Assembly: GCA_026120185.1 (NCBI GenBank)
Contig: JANUWF010000008.1
Span: 6,634,001-6,698,000, forward strand
Reading direction: 5' to 3'
From: Voacanga thouarsii
Taxonomy: Eukaryota > Streptophyta > Magnoliopsida > Gentianales > Apocynaceae
DNA length: 64,000 nt
Positions 22,231-33,089 of the stretch are shown here, in pieces. Positions within the stretch are counted from its first letter, which is position 1, and every line of letters starts with the position of its first letter. The notes beneath the pieces are model-generated. The model did not search any database, was not told where the DNA came from, and saw nothing but the letters and a program-made list of their open reading frames with translations. The translations under genes and the position numbers were made by a program.

Positions 22231-23150
22231 TGCCGGCATAATGGAAAATTCTGTGCAGGACCAACCGGTGCTGTTCAAGCTTACTTTCCCCAATTCTGCT
22301 ATTGCTGGTTGGCAGGGCGCTTGTTAGGTTGCTGCATTTGAAAAGGTCTCGGCGGCTGTCTTGACGGTACGAACGGTCGTGGAGCCAATCGGTTGCGATC
22401 CTCATTCTTAGTACGGGTGGCTGCATCCACAGCCCCCGAATAAGTCGTCGGTGGAGAGGGTGCTAATGCCCTTCTTAACTCTTGCCTTAATCCCTTAACA
22501 AATTGCCTCGTTCTGTTTTGTTCAGTATCCACTAGCCTCTTGCAGTACTTTGACAGTTGTGTGAATCGGGCTGCGTATTGGGCTACCGTTAGGCTTCCCT
22601 GCTTTAGATTCTGGAACTCATCTTCCCGTTTCTCAACTATCCATTGAGGGATATATTCTGCCTGGAATGCTTCTACAAAATTAGCCCATGTCCAGTCTTG
22701 GTCAATCATCTCCCAGTCGTCCTGAACCCTTTGCCACCATGCCCGAGCTGCACCCCTCAGTCGGAACGCAGCAAACTTCACCATTCGCTTCTCCGTGTAC
22801 TGGAGCATAGCAAAGATATCCTCCATTTGTTCCACCCATTGTTTAGCTTTCTGGTCTTGTTCGGCCTCCCCCAAGAAGATAGGAGGTTGAAATTTCAGAA
22901 ACTGCTCCAATGCCTCATCTTCCCCTTTCGGATTCCTCCGCTCAGTCAAGGTTTGTAGAATCTCGGTCACCTTGTGGAACGCTTGCGTCATAGTTACGGT
23001 TACCGGTTCTTCTGATCCCATTTCTGGCTCCAGTTCGTTCTCATCCTCCTGGTTCGGTGATGGCATTTGAGTTGTATTAAACTCTGGTGTCACGGGCTTT
23101 GCCTCAGGAACCCCTCTGCTGGATGTGGCTGCACGACGTCTGGGTGCCAT
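22231..23150 (-). pseudogene. gag: E2 gag (capsid and nucleocapsid)
   Basis: Open from MAPRRRAATSSRG at 23150 to about 22299. The capsid core reads QTLTERRNPKGEDEALEQFL, RGAARAWWQ, IVEKREDEFQNLKQGSLTV and QYAARFTQLSKYCKRLVDTE. After a frameshift near 22320, a zinc knuckle CRHCRKRGHIEKNC is readable near 22200-22250, followed by a damaged second one, CYHYGDPNH, whose second cysteine is tyrosine. The start is well supported: it is the first ATG after a spacer and aligns with the E1 start. Gag would assemble the particle and bind RNA. Confidence 0.9.
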
Positions 23151-23433
23151 TCTAAACCATTCCCCAGATAATGAGTTTATGCCTCAAAATTAAAAATATT
23201 CAAGTTGAGCATGCATTCACATTCAACTTCAAGCGGAAGAAAATTGGATGCAAGCTTTGTATAAATAATTGCACATAGATTTTTCCTCAAGATCTAGAGT
23301 ACTCCAGGCACTCTTATTTGCATAAATTCGAAATTAAAGCAGTGAACATGAGAAAAGAGAAGAAAATCCTTAGCATAGGAATTTATGAAAAGCAGTAAAT
23401 AAAACATCCCAATTGTAGCAGCATTTAGCCTTT
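23151..23433 (-). other. E2 spacer between ORF0 and gag
   Basis: AT-rich spacer of about 280 bp without an ORF of its own, equivalent to 9254-9512 in E1. Confidence 0.6.
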
Positions 23434-23910
23434 CTAGTCCTCATCAGAATCTTCAAAGTCAGCCTCATATAACCACCCCCCAGAATTCCTAGTGAAGTCT
23501 CTCCCAGCACCATTGGCAAACCCATCCATTGGCTCCTTCCCAGGTCTCCTAGAACTCTCTCCGGTTTCAACCTAATTGGGTGGGGTTACGAAGGAAGGTC
23601 AAGGTGGAGATTCATAATCTACCTCCCCTGGGTCGTCACTATCAGCTGCCAAGTCAACTATGGGACTAGGAGGGAGGGGGACATATTCCATATCTATCTC
23701 CTCTTCTTCACTGTCAGTAACCAGGTCGATCACGGGTATTGGAGGTGGCTCAATGATCTGGACCTCATCGTCACTACTATCATCCAGGGCAATGATTGGC
23801 TGTGGTGCAGGCTGAGGTGCAGGCTGAGGCACTGGTAAGTCCTCCGGGTAGATAGGAATGGGAGGGTGCCATTGCTGCCCTTTCCTTGCGGTCCTAATCA
23901 TTCTAACCAT
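23434..23910 (-). pseudogene. E2 ORF0: acidic, proline-rich leader protein with SIM-like motifs
   Basis: Frame of 158 codons, homologous over its whole length to E1 ORF0. Start MVRMIRTARKGQQWHPP; an alternative upstream ATG in frame at 23955 is not conserved in E1. Two nonsense codons break it: TGA after YESPP (23599-23601) and TAG after TPPN. Residues 39-42 (IIAL), 60-64 (VIDLV) and 84-88 (IVDLA) are hydrophobic cores, each followed by an acidic run (DDSSDDE, TDSEEEE, ADSDD) in the manner of SUMO-interacting motifs with adjacent CK2-like serines. It ends GGWLYEADFEDSDED. A polypyrimidine-rich sequence ending in TAG sits one base before the ATG. Function is unknown; SUMO binding is inference. 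Confidence 0.7.
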
Positions 23911-23996
23911 CCTATAGTACAAACAAGACAAGTCAGACAAACAGTTTGAACTCAATAAATCAAAACATATACCATCAATACTTGCCTAAACCTAGT

Positions 23997-24007
23997 CTCT
24001 GATACCA
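23997..24007 (-). other. E2 primer-binding site (initiator tRNA-Met type)
   Basis: The complement of ctctgatacca, i.e. TGGTATCAGAG, lies two bases from the inner end of the 5' LTR, exactly as in E1. Confidence 0.93.
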
Positions 24008-24009
24008 CT

Positions 24010-25697
24010 TATAACACCCTCACTACCTAGGCCTATCAGGGCCGGGGATATCGCCCCGTCCAGAGGACAAGGGGTCTTTATAACTAGGTTACATAGAATA
24101 AGATAAAATAAAGACTTTAAAATTAAACTTATTACAACCCAGAAGATGTATACTGGAACAAATCCAAAATAAATTGTTTGCAACAATCTCTTAAAACACC
24201 ACATAAAGGAAATAACATGAGTCTTCAAAGCATAGGCAACAATCTAGCTAATGACCTCCACAATAGGATCTTCCTGAAAACATGGCATAAAAGGTGGTTT
24301 TGATGGAATGAATGGAGCTTGTTCAGGCTATAGAGCTGACCGAAATTCAGTCTATGAAGGCAGAGGAAATTCTGGTTAGTTAGCCTAATGCAAGAGTGGT
24401 TTAATGGAGTAAAATGCTAGAATTTGTTTGAAGTTCAAAAAGAGTTTGAATGGAGTGATCTTAGGAGTGTTTTGAGGTGTGGCTATGGAGTCCATATGCT
24501 CAAGGTAAGTGTGGGGTTAATGGTGTTCAGTCTATAGCTGAGCAAGGTTCAATTTCCAGAGTTTTGAAGGGTGACTTTCGGCCTTGGCTTTAAGAGACAA
24601 AGCTGGAAAATTTTCTGGTTTTAATGCTCAAGAGTTTCGAAGAATAAAGACTTTTGGTGCAGAATTTCTGCACTTCTTCAACCCGATTTGCAGCTGGTTC
24701 TTGAGGGGGTTTGAAGGTTTTTCAAAGCTGATTTTCCAGCCTTCTTTCTGGAGAAATACATAGGAGTTTTACTGGCTTGAAGGTGGATTAAAACAGCTGC
24801 ATTTTCCTAGCTAGAAATGGCGAACTGCCAGAATTTTTTTTTGGGTTTGGTGCAGTTTGTGCAGTCCGAAAATTGCATAGAATTTTCAGCTTTCAAGCCA
24901 TATGAAACGACCATTTTCTGGGCAGCAAATGAAGAGGTTTACTGGCTGAATTTTTGAAGAGATGATCTGCAAAAATTCTGGAAAATTTTCCAAATTTTCC
25001 TTCACTAAAATATGAACAACATGAAGGTGAATTTTGAAGGTTCTTTCATGGTGATTGATTTCTCTTGGAAACCCTTCCTATTTCCCTTCCTATTTTCGGC
25101 CAACTCCCCATCCTCCAAAGCTGATTTTCGAAATTCAAGGTGAAGGAATTATCACAGAATTTTTGGAATTCAAAAGAAGAGATTTAATGGATTTAAATTA
25201 TAAAGATGTTAGGATAAGCTAGAGGTAATAAGAAGAACAAGAATTCCTCTAGAATTCTTTTTAGGACACAAGGATAAGATTTGGACATTCTCTTCATGTC
25301 TCCCCTAAGACAACATTCCTATTTTCATGGAATGCAAGAAAACAAAAATTCAAACTTAGTTAAGATAATCATGACAAAAGCTTAAATGATGGGATTTGAA
25401 CTCATGACCTTAGAAATTAATTCCAAAGCTCTAACCACTAAACCACACTAATTCTTGTTCTTATTTTCTCAATCACATATTCTTCTTATGAAATCTTCAA
25501 GCTATCTTCCTATTTTGACCTCAAGCAAAATTACCATTTTACCCCTCCTACTCAATAAGCATAACTAAGCATTTTAACCTATAACCCACAATTCTAAAGC
25601 ACATAAAATCATTCAAAAATATATATATTCATGCAAAATAATATGATATGCATCCCGACCACCTTACTCTAGGGTTGGCTTTAGGCGGGGTTTCACA
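24010..25697 (-). repeat. E2 5' LTR (1688 bp)
   Basis: The inner end reads TATAACACC where the other LTR has TGTAACACC, a single change in the terminal dinucleotide. The outer end is TTTCACA, next to the target duplication CTTAT. The reversed tRNA-like boxes are at 25391-25446. The ORF at 23992-24228 is LTR sequence. Confidence 0.94.
25391..25446 (-). other. tRNA-like A/B boxes in the E2 5' LTR
   Basis: On the minus strand the A-box-like run (complement of 25428-25446) is identical to that of E1. The B-box-like run is the complement of 25391-25403. Confidence 0.52.
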
Positions 25698-25702
25698 CTT
25701 AT

Positions 25703-27204
25703 ATTCATAAATACTATTAAAATTAATTTATTATCTTTTAATCAAAATCTATTAAAATTTACTTACAACTAATTTTAGTTACCAATTATTTTCTAACAAT
25801 TAATTATCAATATATTATTATTTTAAATAATTACATCTAGGTCCTAGGACCCTTCATCAAATAAACTGTAATTTATTTTTAGCAAGTTTAAACCTTCAAC
25901 TTATTAGTACCTATTTTCCAAAACACTAATTATTTTAACTATCAAATTAGACTTAGCTTATAAACCCTTTATTTATTATCTGACCTTAAAGTTTGGGATA
26001 CTAGGATCATGGTTGTAGTAAGTTGTGCTAGTTTTATTTGTGAACGTGAATTTTAGCTTGAGTTTAACTATGGCATATGTTTACCCCAGGCGGGGTTAGG
26101 TCAGCTGTTGAAGACCTTTATTTTATCTCAACCTAAGGATCAGATAAGCTCCTGCATAAAACTTGTTTGATGCAAAATGTTTATTATGGCAAGCCAAATA
26201 TAGAGTGCATGGACACTCACTTCCATAAAGGCAATTGAGGATTGTCCTCTTACCCATTTCAGTCAAATCAATTATTTGAAAATCGATGAACAGATTTACT
26301 TAAACCCTGAAACTCTTTCTAAAACTGATTTTGACAAAGATTTTGGAAATCCTTAATTGCCATTTTCAAGTGGAACTATGTTTTGTTCATTTTTTTTCAA
26401 GTGGGATAAGTTACGTTGAGTACTCAATAAGGGTAGACTGCTAAAACTAGTCTTTGAAGGGTTAGGGTAAGTCTCTCAGTAGGTGGCCACCTTTGAGGGG
26501 TGAGTCCTTCCCGGATGAGATTCCAGTCCAGTGGGTCATGCCGGTCCGAGCTAGCAGTTTTCAATCAAGTGACTGTGTGTTGCCGAAATGGACAACTGGT
26601 TTTGTTTGGGTATAGAGAAGGAGGAGTATCTTATCTGGTAGGCCGATCACCTACCTTTTGTCAGTCTGCACAAAATGTGGCATTCTGACCGTTGTATGGT
26701 TGTGGGGCCCAACGTGTGGTAACCCATGATCACCTTTTGAGTGGTTGATTTTATTGAACATGTATGGTTGGAAAAGCCAAAACACCACTCTTGATTTTGA
26801 CTATCGGTTATTGCTTGCCAGTATTTCTCTTATGAAGATTTTACACTTTGCATTCACTAACTATTTGCACTGGACACCCAAATCACACACGAAGTTACTG
26901 AGATTTTTATGTCATCACCCTTTTTACCATGATTTCAGGTCGATCCTACTGTAGGGATGAATAGCTAGTTGTTGCCTGCCTTAGAAGATTTTTCTGATAT
27001 TTATTTTGTTTAATGTTTGGGAGTTGAGAGTGAACAATTTTTATTTTGGATTGGATTTAAATTCTTGGATTTTAATAAGTTTTAAATTTAAAGTATTATT
27101 TTTATTCTATTTTTTTGATTGTGTGACCTAGTTATAAAGGCTTTTTGTCCTTTGGATGGGGTGACATCCCTGGCTCTGTTAGGCCTAAGTAGTGGTGTGT
27201 TACA
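25703..27204 (+). repeat. E1 3' LTR, second part
   Basis: Continuation of the E1 3' LTR after the E2 insertion, parallel to 7190-8690 of the 5' LTR. It ends GTGTGTTACA at 27204. The ORFs at 26500-26688 and 26745-26954 also occur in the 5' LTR (8231-8440) but show no codon-level constraint and are not called genes. Confidence 0.93.
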
Positions 27205-27209
27205 GGAGT

Positions 27210-28918
27210 AGTTAGTTTGCCTAGGTCCTCTTGATCGAGATTCACCAAGAAAGGGATAAATCAATCCCTCTAGACGTTATTTAGGAGGAAAAGGGAAAGA
27301 AGGAATGAATTGGAGATTACTTACCTTGAATGTTAATTTTGGTTTTGATTTGATCTTGGAGGGTGCTGGCCGAAACTTTGAATGAGCAAAAGGCTACTTA
27401 TTTTCATGAGTTTGAGAGGTTTAGGGAGTGTAGTTTATGCTGGTTTGATGAAAAGAAAATGTTGGGTTTAGGTGTTTAGTTGTTTAAAGGAGTTCTACCT
27501 TGCTATGGACTTTTGAACACAAGAACAAGGTTGGGCAGCTTTGGGTCTTTTCTTGTTAGCCGAAATTAGCCAATGTTTTGGGAGATGTTGATGGCTGTCT
27601 TTTGGTGTTAGAGTGGTCAAAAAATCAGAGAGAAGAGAGAGAAATGTAGAGGCTGGTTTCGGTCTTGTTGTGACGAGATTGAGAGAAGAAAAGAGAGAAT
27701 TTTGTGCACGTTGCGTTTTTGCTCTACAACAAGAGAGAGTTTGAGAGAGAATTGAAGCTGGAAATTTCATGCATGTGTGAGTGTATTGTGGCCGAAAATC
27801 TGGAGGAAAGGAAGGGAAAAATTTTGGTATATTTGGCCAAACAAAAGTTCTAATTGGTTAAGGTTATCTTTGATAACTTATCCTAGGTTTTGAAGAGTTT
27901 GAGTTGAGTTGATTAGCTCTTAAGGTGGCAGCCAAGCTGAAGAATTTTCCAAAAAAATCAAGTGAAGAAAATAAGTTATTTAATCAAGAAATAATTTAAT
28001 TAACTCCCTAAATTATTTTGAATAAATTTAAATAACTTAAAGATAATTATTTTTACAAGAAAAAAAATCTAGTTTCTTGAAGATAAAGCTGAAATTCCCT
28101 TTATCCTTTCCCTTAATTTTGAAAATCCATAAATCCAAGAGATAAAGGCTTGATTTTAAAAAACCAGCATTTATCCTTTTATTTTCCTTTTAAAACTTTT
28201 TAAAGAAAATTAAAATATGGAGACTTATCTTCTTTAAAAGTGGCGGCCACCATATTAAAAACAAGATATATATTTATGCATTTTATTTCCTAATAAGTTA
28301 CTTAGATAATGGCTTTTAAAAAAATCCATATTTCTAATATTTATAATTCTCTTAAAGATGTTAAAAATAATAATTTAACTTGTTTTCAATTCTTTTATCA
28401 AATAAACCCAAGATAATTCATACTCCTAGATTTTAGGAGTTGGACTCCAAAATAATTCACACTCCTAGATTTTAGGAGTTGGACTCTAAGATGGTGGCTA
28501 CTCTAGGAGAATTTCGGCCAAGGTATAGGAAAATTAAGGAAAAGAAAATAAATTAAGAAAAAGAAAGAAAAGGATTTGCAAGAGTTAGGATTTGAACTCA
28601 AGTCCACCAAGAAATAAACACCAAGTCTCAACCACTAGACCGTAACAACTCTTGTTTAAATATTCCTCCAACAATTTCTCTTAATTCCCACTCAATTACT
28701 TCATTTCGCTTCTAATAAATTCTCCTTAATAAAACAAAAGCTCAACCAACTCAACTAACACAACTATATCAGAATAAATAAATTCATGAAATAACAAACT
28801 CATGGAACTGATATATTGATGAAAAAAGAATAGTTCAAATCATCAAATGAAACCAAAAATGTTATTACGTGCATGACTTCCCCCACATAATAAAGGTGGT
28901 TTAATACGGGGTATTACA
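27210..28918 (-). repeat. S1 solo LTR, right part
   Basis: Second half of S1 after the E1 insertion, ending GGGGTATTACA followed by the target duplication CTTTT. It contains the reversed tRNA-like boxes (28587-28643) and a 39-bp tandem duplication (28413-28487), each copy with a CTCCTA...TAGGAG hairpin. The ORF at 27495-27770 lies in LTR sequence and is not called. Confidence 0.82.
28587..28643 (-). other. tRNA-like A/B boxes in S1
   Basis: On the minus strand, acggtctagtggttgagac (complement of 28625-28643) precedes gagttcaaatcct (complement of 28587-28599). The pair stands out as conserved in an LTR that is otherwise strongly diverged from E1. Confidence 0.5.
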
Positions 28919-28923
28919 CTTTT

Positions 28924-30623
28924 CGTTCATTATTTAATCGACCTCAAATAAAGTGAGAAAATAATAAAAAAAATAAAAATATATATACAACTCAAGGATG
29001 TAGGTTTATGCAATGTAGACAATTACCCTAGAAATCATGACAATGAACCAATTAGCAATTCTCTCAACTAATTATCATCTTGGTATCATGAAGGAATGTA
29101 AAGTAAAATTCAATCATTTGTCAAGTCATGAATTTACGAAGGTAAATTCCACTTCGTTTGTCAATCCATGCAATCCTATATTTTGATTCATATTAACAGA
29201 TTTGTCAATCAAGCTAACATAGCCAAAACATGCATTAAGCTCATCATTCATATCTTGATTCAATTAGTAGATTTGTCAATCAAGCCATCCTAACTAAAGC
29301 ATGTATGAATCTCAATTCCTTAAAATCATGAAATTAGCTAATGACCTTATGTCAAGGCAAAATTAAACATTTGATCACTTAGTTTTAAAATTCTAATTTC
29401 ATCGTTCAAATCCATCAGGATTTAACAAGTCTAAAATCAATGCAACAGAACTCCTAACATCATTTTGTCTAAATTAATTAGAAGAATTCACATCAATAAC
29501 TAATGTAAGCAAGTAATCAAATACCAAAGAAAATAATTAATTAATCAAAGAACTAAATTAACTCAAAATCATAAATCCAAGAATAATATCTAAATACAAT
29601 TAAAGAATTGAAATCATCATGGTTCAAGAAAAAGAAAACAAATGAAAGAGATAAATACTCATAGATAAGCCTTTCAATTTCCAATGAAAACTCCTCTAGA
29701 ATCAATGCTCATTGAGTAATTTCTCTAAAGAAAATATTGGTGATGCACTCTACAAAATATGTCTAAGCTCTACATTGTGCACCCCCTTTTTATATATACA
29801 TTGGCCTTTATTTATAGGCTTACAAAATTCCTAAAAGAATCCTAAGTAAAGAAGAAGTAATGTTCTAAAAATCCAAAACCAAAAAGGATTAGTAAAATTC
29901 AAAATAAAATTCTAAGAAATAATAAGTAATTCCACGGCTTTCAATTGTGAAATTGAAAATTGGAAATTAATTTGGACTTGTGATTTTGTCTTCTTGTCAT
30001 ATGCATTGAAGACATTCTTTCTTGAATTGAAATCAGCTTCAATTGAGCCACACCACTAAAGCTAATGAAATTCCTTTTTGCTAAGCCATGAAGCCGATTT
30101 CCTTTTGCCGAGCCAACGAGCCACCGACATTCCTTTTTCTTCTTGCATCGACTCAATTGAGCCGCAAACCACCCAAGCTGTTGAATTCCTGAAGCTAACG
30201 AAACTGTAGAAATCTCCTTTTGCTAGCCTTCTCGCTCCAACCAAATTTGTTCCTTTTTCCTTCTTTTCCTGATAAGCTTTTGTCCTTTGTTTGAAGCTAT
30301 GAGCCATTTGAGCCAATGTTTCCTTTTTCTTCCCAATTTCCAATTGCACCTGTGTTCCTTTGTTTCGTTCAAATTTTTCTACAATACTATGTGTTTCCAG
30401 GATAGGACCAGCACCTAGTCCATCTTCTTGGCCTGGTACTGGGTCTGTACTGGAAAATTATACAATTAGCTCCAAATTTCACCTATTTTTGCATAAAATT
30501 ATAGAAAAGTATTTTTATAAGTGAAATATCAAATATGAAGGAATATGACTAGTTATTGTATAAAAAGTGTATCAAATTAACCTTAAAAAACTAAGAAAAT
30601 AATGATGATTTTTACCTATATCA
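28924..30623 (-). repeat. T1 solo LTR, right part
   Basis: Main part of T1. Its 'gttcattatttaatcgacctc' and 'caaggatgtaggtttatgcaatg' blocks correspond to those in T2 and T3, and it ends near 30623 (CCTATATCA). A TATA-like box on the minus strand lies near 29810. The ORFs at 29941-30156 and 30062-30349 lie in this LTR and are not genes. Confidence 0.65.
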
Positions 30624-30777
30624 CCCTTAATACTCAACAATCACAAATAAACCATATAAACAACATATAACAAGTCTAAAACACATAAACTCATCTAGTA
30701 AATATATTTTTAAGAAATATATCATGAAATACATCCTATCCCTCTAATTTTAGGGCAGGTTCAGGTAGGATTTTACA
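30624..30777 (-). repeat. G0 LTR, terminal part
   Basis: Resumption of the G0 LTR after T1. The sequence up to GGATTTTACA parallels the end of the E2 3' LTR (18400-18552) and is followed directly by a reversed polypurine tract (tcctcccctcctt, 30778-30790). Confidence 0.68.
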
Positions 30778-31739
30778 TCCTCCCCTCCTTAGAAGAATTT
30801 CGTCCCGTAATTCAGCGTGTACCTTTCTCTCAAGTCGGGATATTTCTACTTTATATATTATTCTACTTCCAATGTGGCATATTATGTGCCGGCATGCTGA
30901 ACTTCAAATCAAAATCCATAGATATTTGAAACTTTGACCAAAACCGCGATGTAGACCTTGGGTCTCAGTCAGAGATGATACTTGAGGATACTCCATGCAA
31001 CTTACTATTTCCCATACATATGTCGGAGCTAACTTTTCCATAAGGTCCCTTACACTTATAGGAATAAAGTGCACTGTTTTCGTCAGTCGATTAACTACTA
31101 CCCAAATGGCATCCTTTTGGGTCCTTGACATCGGCAAGACCTCTTCACATCTCCATTTTGGTATTGGCAATGGTTGCAATAATCTAAATGACTTCTTGTG
31201 TGTCGTGATGCTTCCATAATACTTTGACCTTTGGTATCTGCTTATTCTGAAGAGTCTTGATGCTTCGATTTAGTATCTTAATCGGTTTCCTCATGTAACT
31301 CAAATCAGGTTGCACTCGCCGTTAAAACATGTTATGAATCAAGATCATACATCTTTAGTTGAGATATATAAAACACATCTTGTAATCTCAACAAAATGTC
31401 TAGTAAGTCCAATCTATAGGTAACAGTTCCAACATTCTCCTCCTATTATTCGCATAGCTCTTCTGCCGACTCTGAGTTACCTTGAGTCATTCTCTTGTTA
31501 CTTTTACCTCATCTGCTATTTCTTGAACACGAATTTCACCGGATTTGATAATCTACCTATCTTTTATTTATCCCCACTATAATAGTACTTGACATGTTTG
31601 GCTATGCATCGCTTCATATAGGGCCAAAGCAATAGAAGATCGCTAATTATTATTGTAGGCCTACTTGCATGCGGCACGTAGTCAGTCCATTTATTAACGA
31701 AGTCCAGTATACATGCTCTAAACATGTCCTTTAGTGATA
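30778..31739 (-). pseudogene. pol: G0 pol remnant: integrase and chromodomain in scrambled order
   Basis: After the polypurine tract comes a chromodomain end (about 30791-30894; complement reads YATLEVE...KYPDLRE with stops). Then at 30895-31195 comes an integrase block (complement reads [50 protein letters not shown]) that should lie further inside. Then chromodomain and integrase sequence resumes at 31196 and runs to 31739. Compared with E2, the order is C-terminal chromodomain, displaced integrase core, remaining chromodomain, integrase. Many stops and frameshifts make it long dead. It is cut at 31739 by D1. Confidence 0.72.
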
Positions 31740-32695
31740 TGATAAAACACGGAAGCCTCTTGATTTGAAAACAAAAACCTTAGAGTTGGTCACCCAACTC
31801 CCTACCAAATCACATACACAAATAAACTAAATGCAAATGCACTTAACCCAATGGGATTTGGTGAATCTAGCCTACTTCAAAACACCTAAATATCCTAATC
31901 TATTAAGAGATTAGAACAAAAAGATGGGATTTGAAGGCACCCAAAAACTCAACCTATCAAGAAAACTAAAGAAATACTAGCACCCAAGAATAAAGAAAGA
32001 GATATAGATTATCCCTTTAAAGTTTAGAGACATTGAATCAAAGGTGGGATTAAGCCCTTTGATTTGGTCTTGAAATAGGAGTCACCTATTACACACTCTC
32101 CTCTAGAGAGAATTTGGTTTCTCTACCGAAAAAATTCTAAGTCTCAAAATTCTAACTATTACAAGAGTAAATAAGCATATATAAAGATAACAAACTAAAC
32201 CTAGCAAATGGGAGATGTAATCTCAACAATTTATCTCCTAAGTAACTCTAAAATATACTTATTACAAGTCAAAATTTGTGGGAATTAAATTCGAAACAAA
32301 ATAAAATAAAACAAAAAAATTAGTAAAACAGGCCATTGCACGAAGTGACCTAGCGCCAAGTGTTAGATGCAAACGGAACAATGCTATTCCAGTGTGGACC
32401 TAGTGCTAGGTGTACTAGTGTTCCCGGCACCAAGTGCGTTCTGCCCTCCTCACTTTTTACTTTTCTTGTCTTTTCAGCCTCCTCTTGCGCTCCTTTGACC
32501 CTCCATACCAATTGTTGTCCATGCCCTTCTTTAATCCTCCATTGCTTGACAACCTTCTTCATCCATGGCTTAGAATCTTAAAATGCACTTTGAAGTCTCT
32601 TGAAAATAAGCTTCACCTATAGAGCCATATGTTGTGTCTTTGTCCTTCTTCCCCCTTCTTTAGCAAGGCCTTTATGCTTGGGACTATTCTTATCA
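31740..32695 (-). repeat. D1 3' LTR (956 bp)
   Basis: The LTR runs from TGATAAAACACGG to GACTATTCTTATCA. The first 775 bp are matched by 41320-42071. It contains GC-rich 'cccggcaccaagtgcg' repeats inside AT-rich DNA. The preceding TGATA (31735-31739) would be one copy of the target duplication. The ORFs at 32350-32622 lie in this LTR. Confidence 0.8.
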
Positions 32696-32711
32696 TTTCC
32701 CCCTTCTTTGC
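32696..32711 (-). other. D1 polypurine tract
   Basis: The complement of tttcccccttctttgc gives an AAGAAGGGGGA purine run directly before the LTR. Confidence 0.75.
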
Positions 32712-33089
32712 GATGATTCGTCCTCGAATTGCCACATATATAAAAATTCAAACAAGAAATTTTGGGTGAAGGAAAAAATGTAGTCTTTTGAGCTTTGCAT
32801 GCTCTTTGATTTTTCCTTTCACCACCTACATTTTTCTTATCATTTTACCTCCACTCTCTTTTTTCTTCTCACCCCCTTATTTGTCCCTCATTTCTCTTTC
32901 TTTTAAAGTTGAAGAAGTCACTCTATCTTTTCCTTTTTCTCATTTCCTTTTCTCAATTTGATTCCCAATCTCTTCTTTTGTTTTTCTCTTAACTTCTTTT
33001 TTCTCAATCTTTTTTCCCTCCTTTTTCTATCTCTTTTTGTTTTCATTCTCCCTCAAAATATTTTGATCTTTTAAAACCTCATTAATATT
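32712..33089 (-). other. D1 lysine/CT-rich tract at the pol deletion
   Basis: CT-rich on the plus strand, giving a lysine-, arginine- and glutamate-rich translation on the minus strand, with stops. It occupies the place where reverse transcriptase, RNase H and integrase should be. Only the last codons before the polypurine tract look like a pol C-terminus. Confidence 0.55.

Larger units (their letters stand above)
16852..25697 (-). mobile_element. E2: full-length Tekay/Del-like chromovirus in the E1 3' LTR
   Basis: Complete 8846-bp element with a perfect CTTAT target duplication (16847-16851 and 25698-25702). The inserted site is verified by the uninterrupted sequence in the E1 5' LTR (7171-7200). 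The LTRs are 16852-18552 (1701 bp) and 24010-25697 (1688 bp). The 13-bp length difference is explained by an extra 'agaatttctgtgc' copy near 17500. Internal genes, read on the minus strand, are ORF0, gag, protease, reverse transcriptase, RNase H, integrase and chromodomain. It is better preserved than E1 but has several stops, frameshifts and a changed integrase catalytic glutamate. It is the youngest insertion of the left branch. Confidence 0.96.
4384..27204 (+). mobile_element. E1: full-length Tekay/Del-like chromovirus, split by E2
   Basis: Complete Ty3/gypsy element, about 14 kb once E2 is removed. The LTRs begin TGTGAAAC and end TGTTACA: 4384-8690 on the left, and 14095-16851 plus 25703-27204 on the right. 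The flanks GTAGT (4379-4383) and GGAGT (27205-27209) form a 4-of-5 target duplication. The internal order is tRNA-Met primer site, ORF0, gag, protease, reverse transcriptase, RNase H, integrase, chromodomain and polypurine tract. Many nonsense codons, several frameshifts and a lost integrase aspartate make it non-autonomous. The assignment to the Tekay/Del chromovirus lineage rests on gag and pol residue patterns recognised by eye plus the C-terminal chromodomain. Confidence 0.93.
2666..28918 (-). mobile_element. S1: diverged gypsy solo LTR, interrupted by E1
   Basis: The left end is TGTAACATCCC and the right end is GGGGTATTACA. Both are flanked by the perfect 5-bp duplication CTTTT (2661-2665 and 28919-28923). 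The net length is about 3.4 kb (2666-4383 plus 27210-28918). Read on the minus strand, its end resembles the ends of the E1 and S2 LTRs ('ataaagacccctggtcc' ... 'atagtgggatgttaca'), and 2940-2975 reversed matches the 'acttactgagat' block of the other LTRs, so it belongs to the same chromovirus group but is more diverged. There is no internal region, so it is a solo LTR formed by LTR-LTR recombination. It lies inside T1 and hosts E1. Confidence 0.85.
2489..30623 (-). mobile_element. T1: TGAT-family solo LTR, interrupted by S1/E1/E2
   Basis: The LTR starts TGATGCGTAAA and ends CCTATATCA, matching the ends of T2 and T3 (TGATGTGT ... CCCCTATCA). The net sequence is 2489-2665 plus 28924-30623, about 1.88 kb. 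Shared landmarks are the 'gagcaagtatactcatcgc' and 'cgagtatcgatcctc' blocks near the left end. The orientation is taken from a TATA-like box, the complement of 'tttatttataggc', near 29810. The flanks (CCTTC on the left, CCCTT on the right) do not form a clean duplication, so the copy is probably old. It sits in the G0 LTR, which continues on both sides. No coding region is seen. Confidence 0.6.

Noticed and set aside
30062..30349. 95-codon basic ORF in T1
   Set aside because: It sits in the T1 LTR and is not conserved in T2 or T3.
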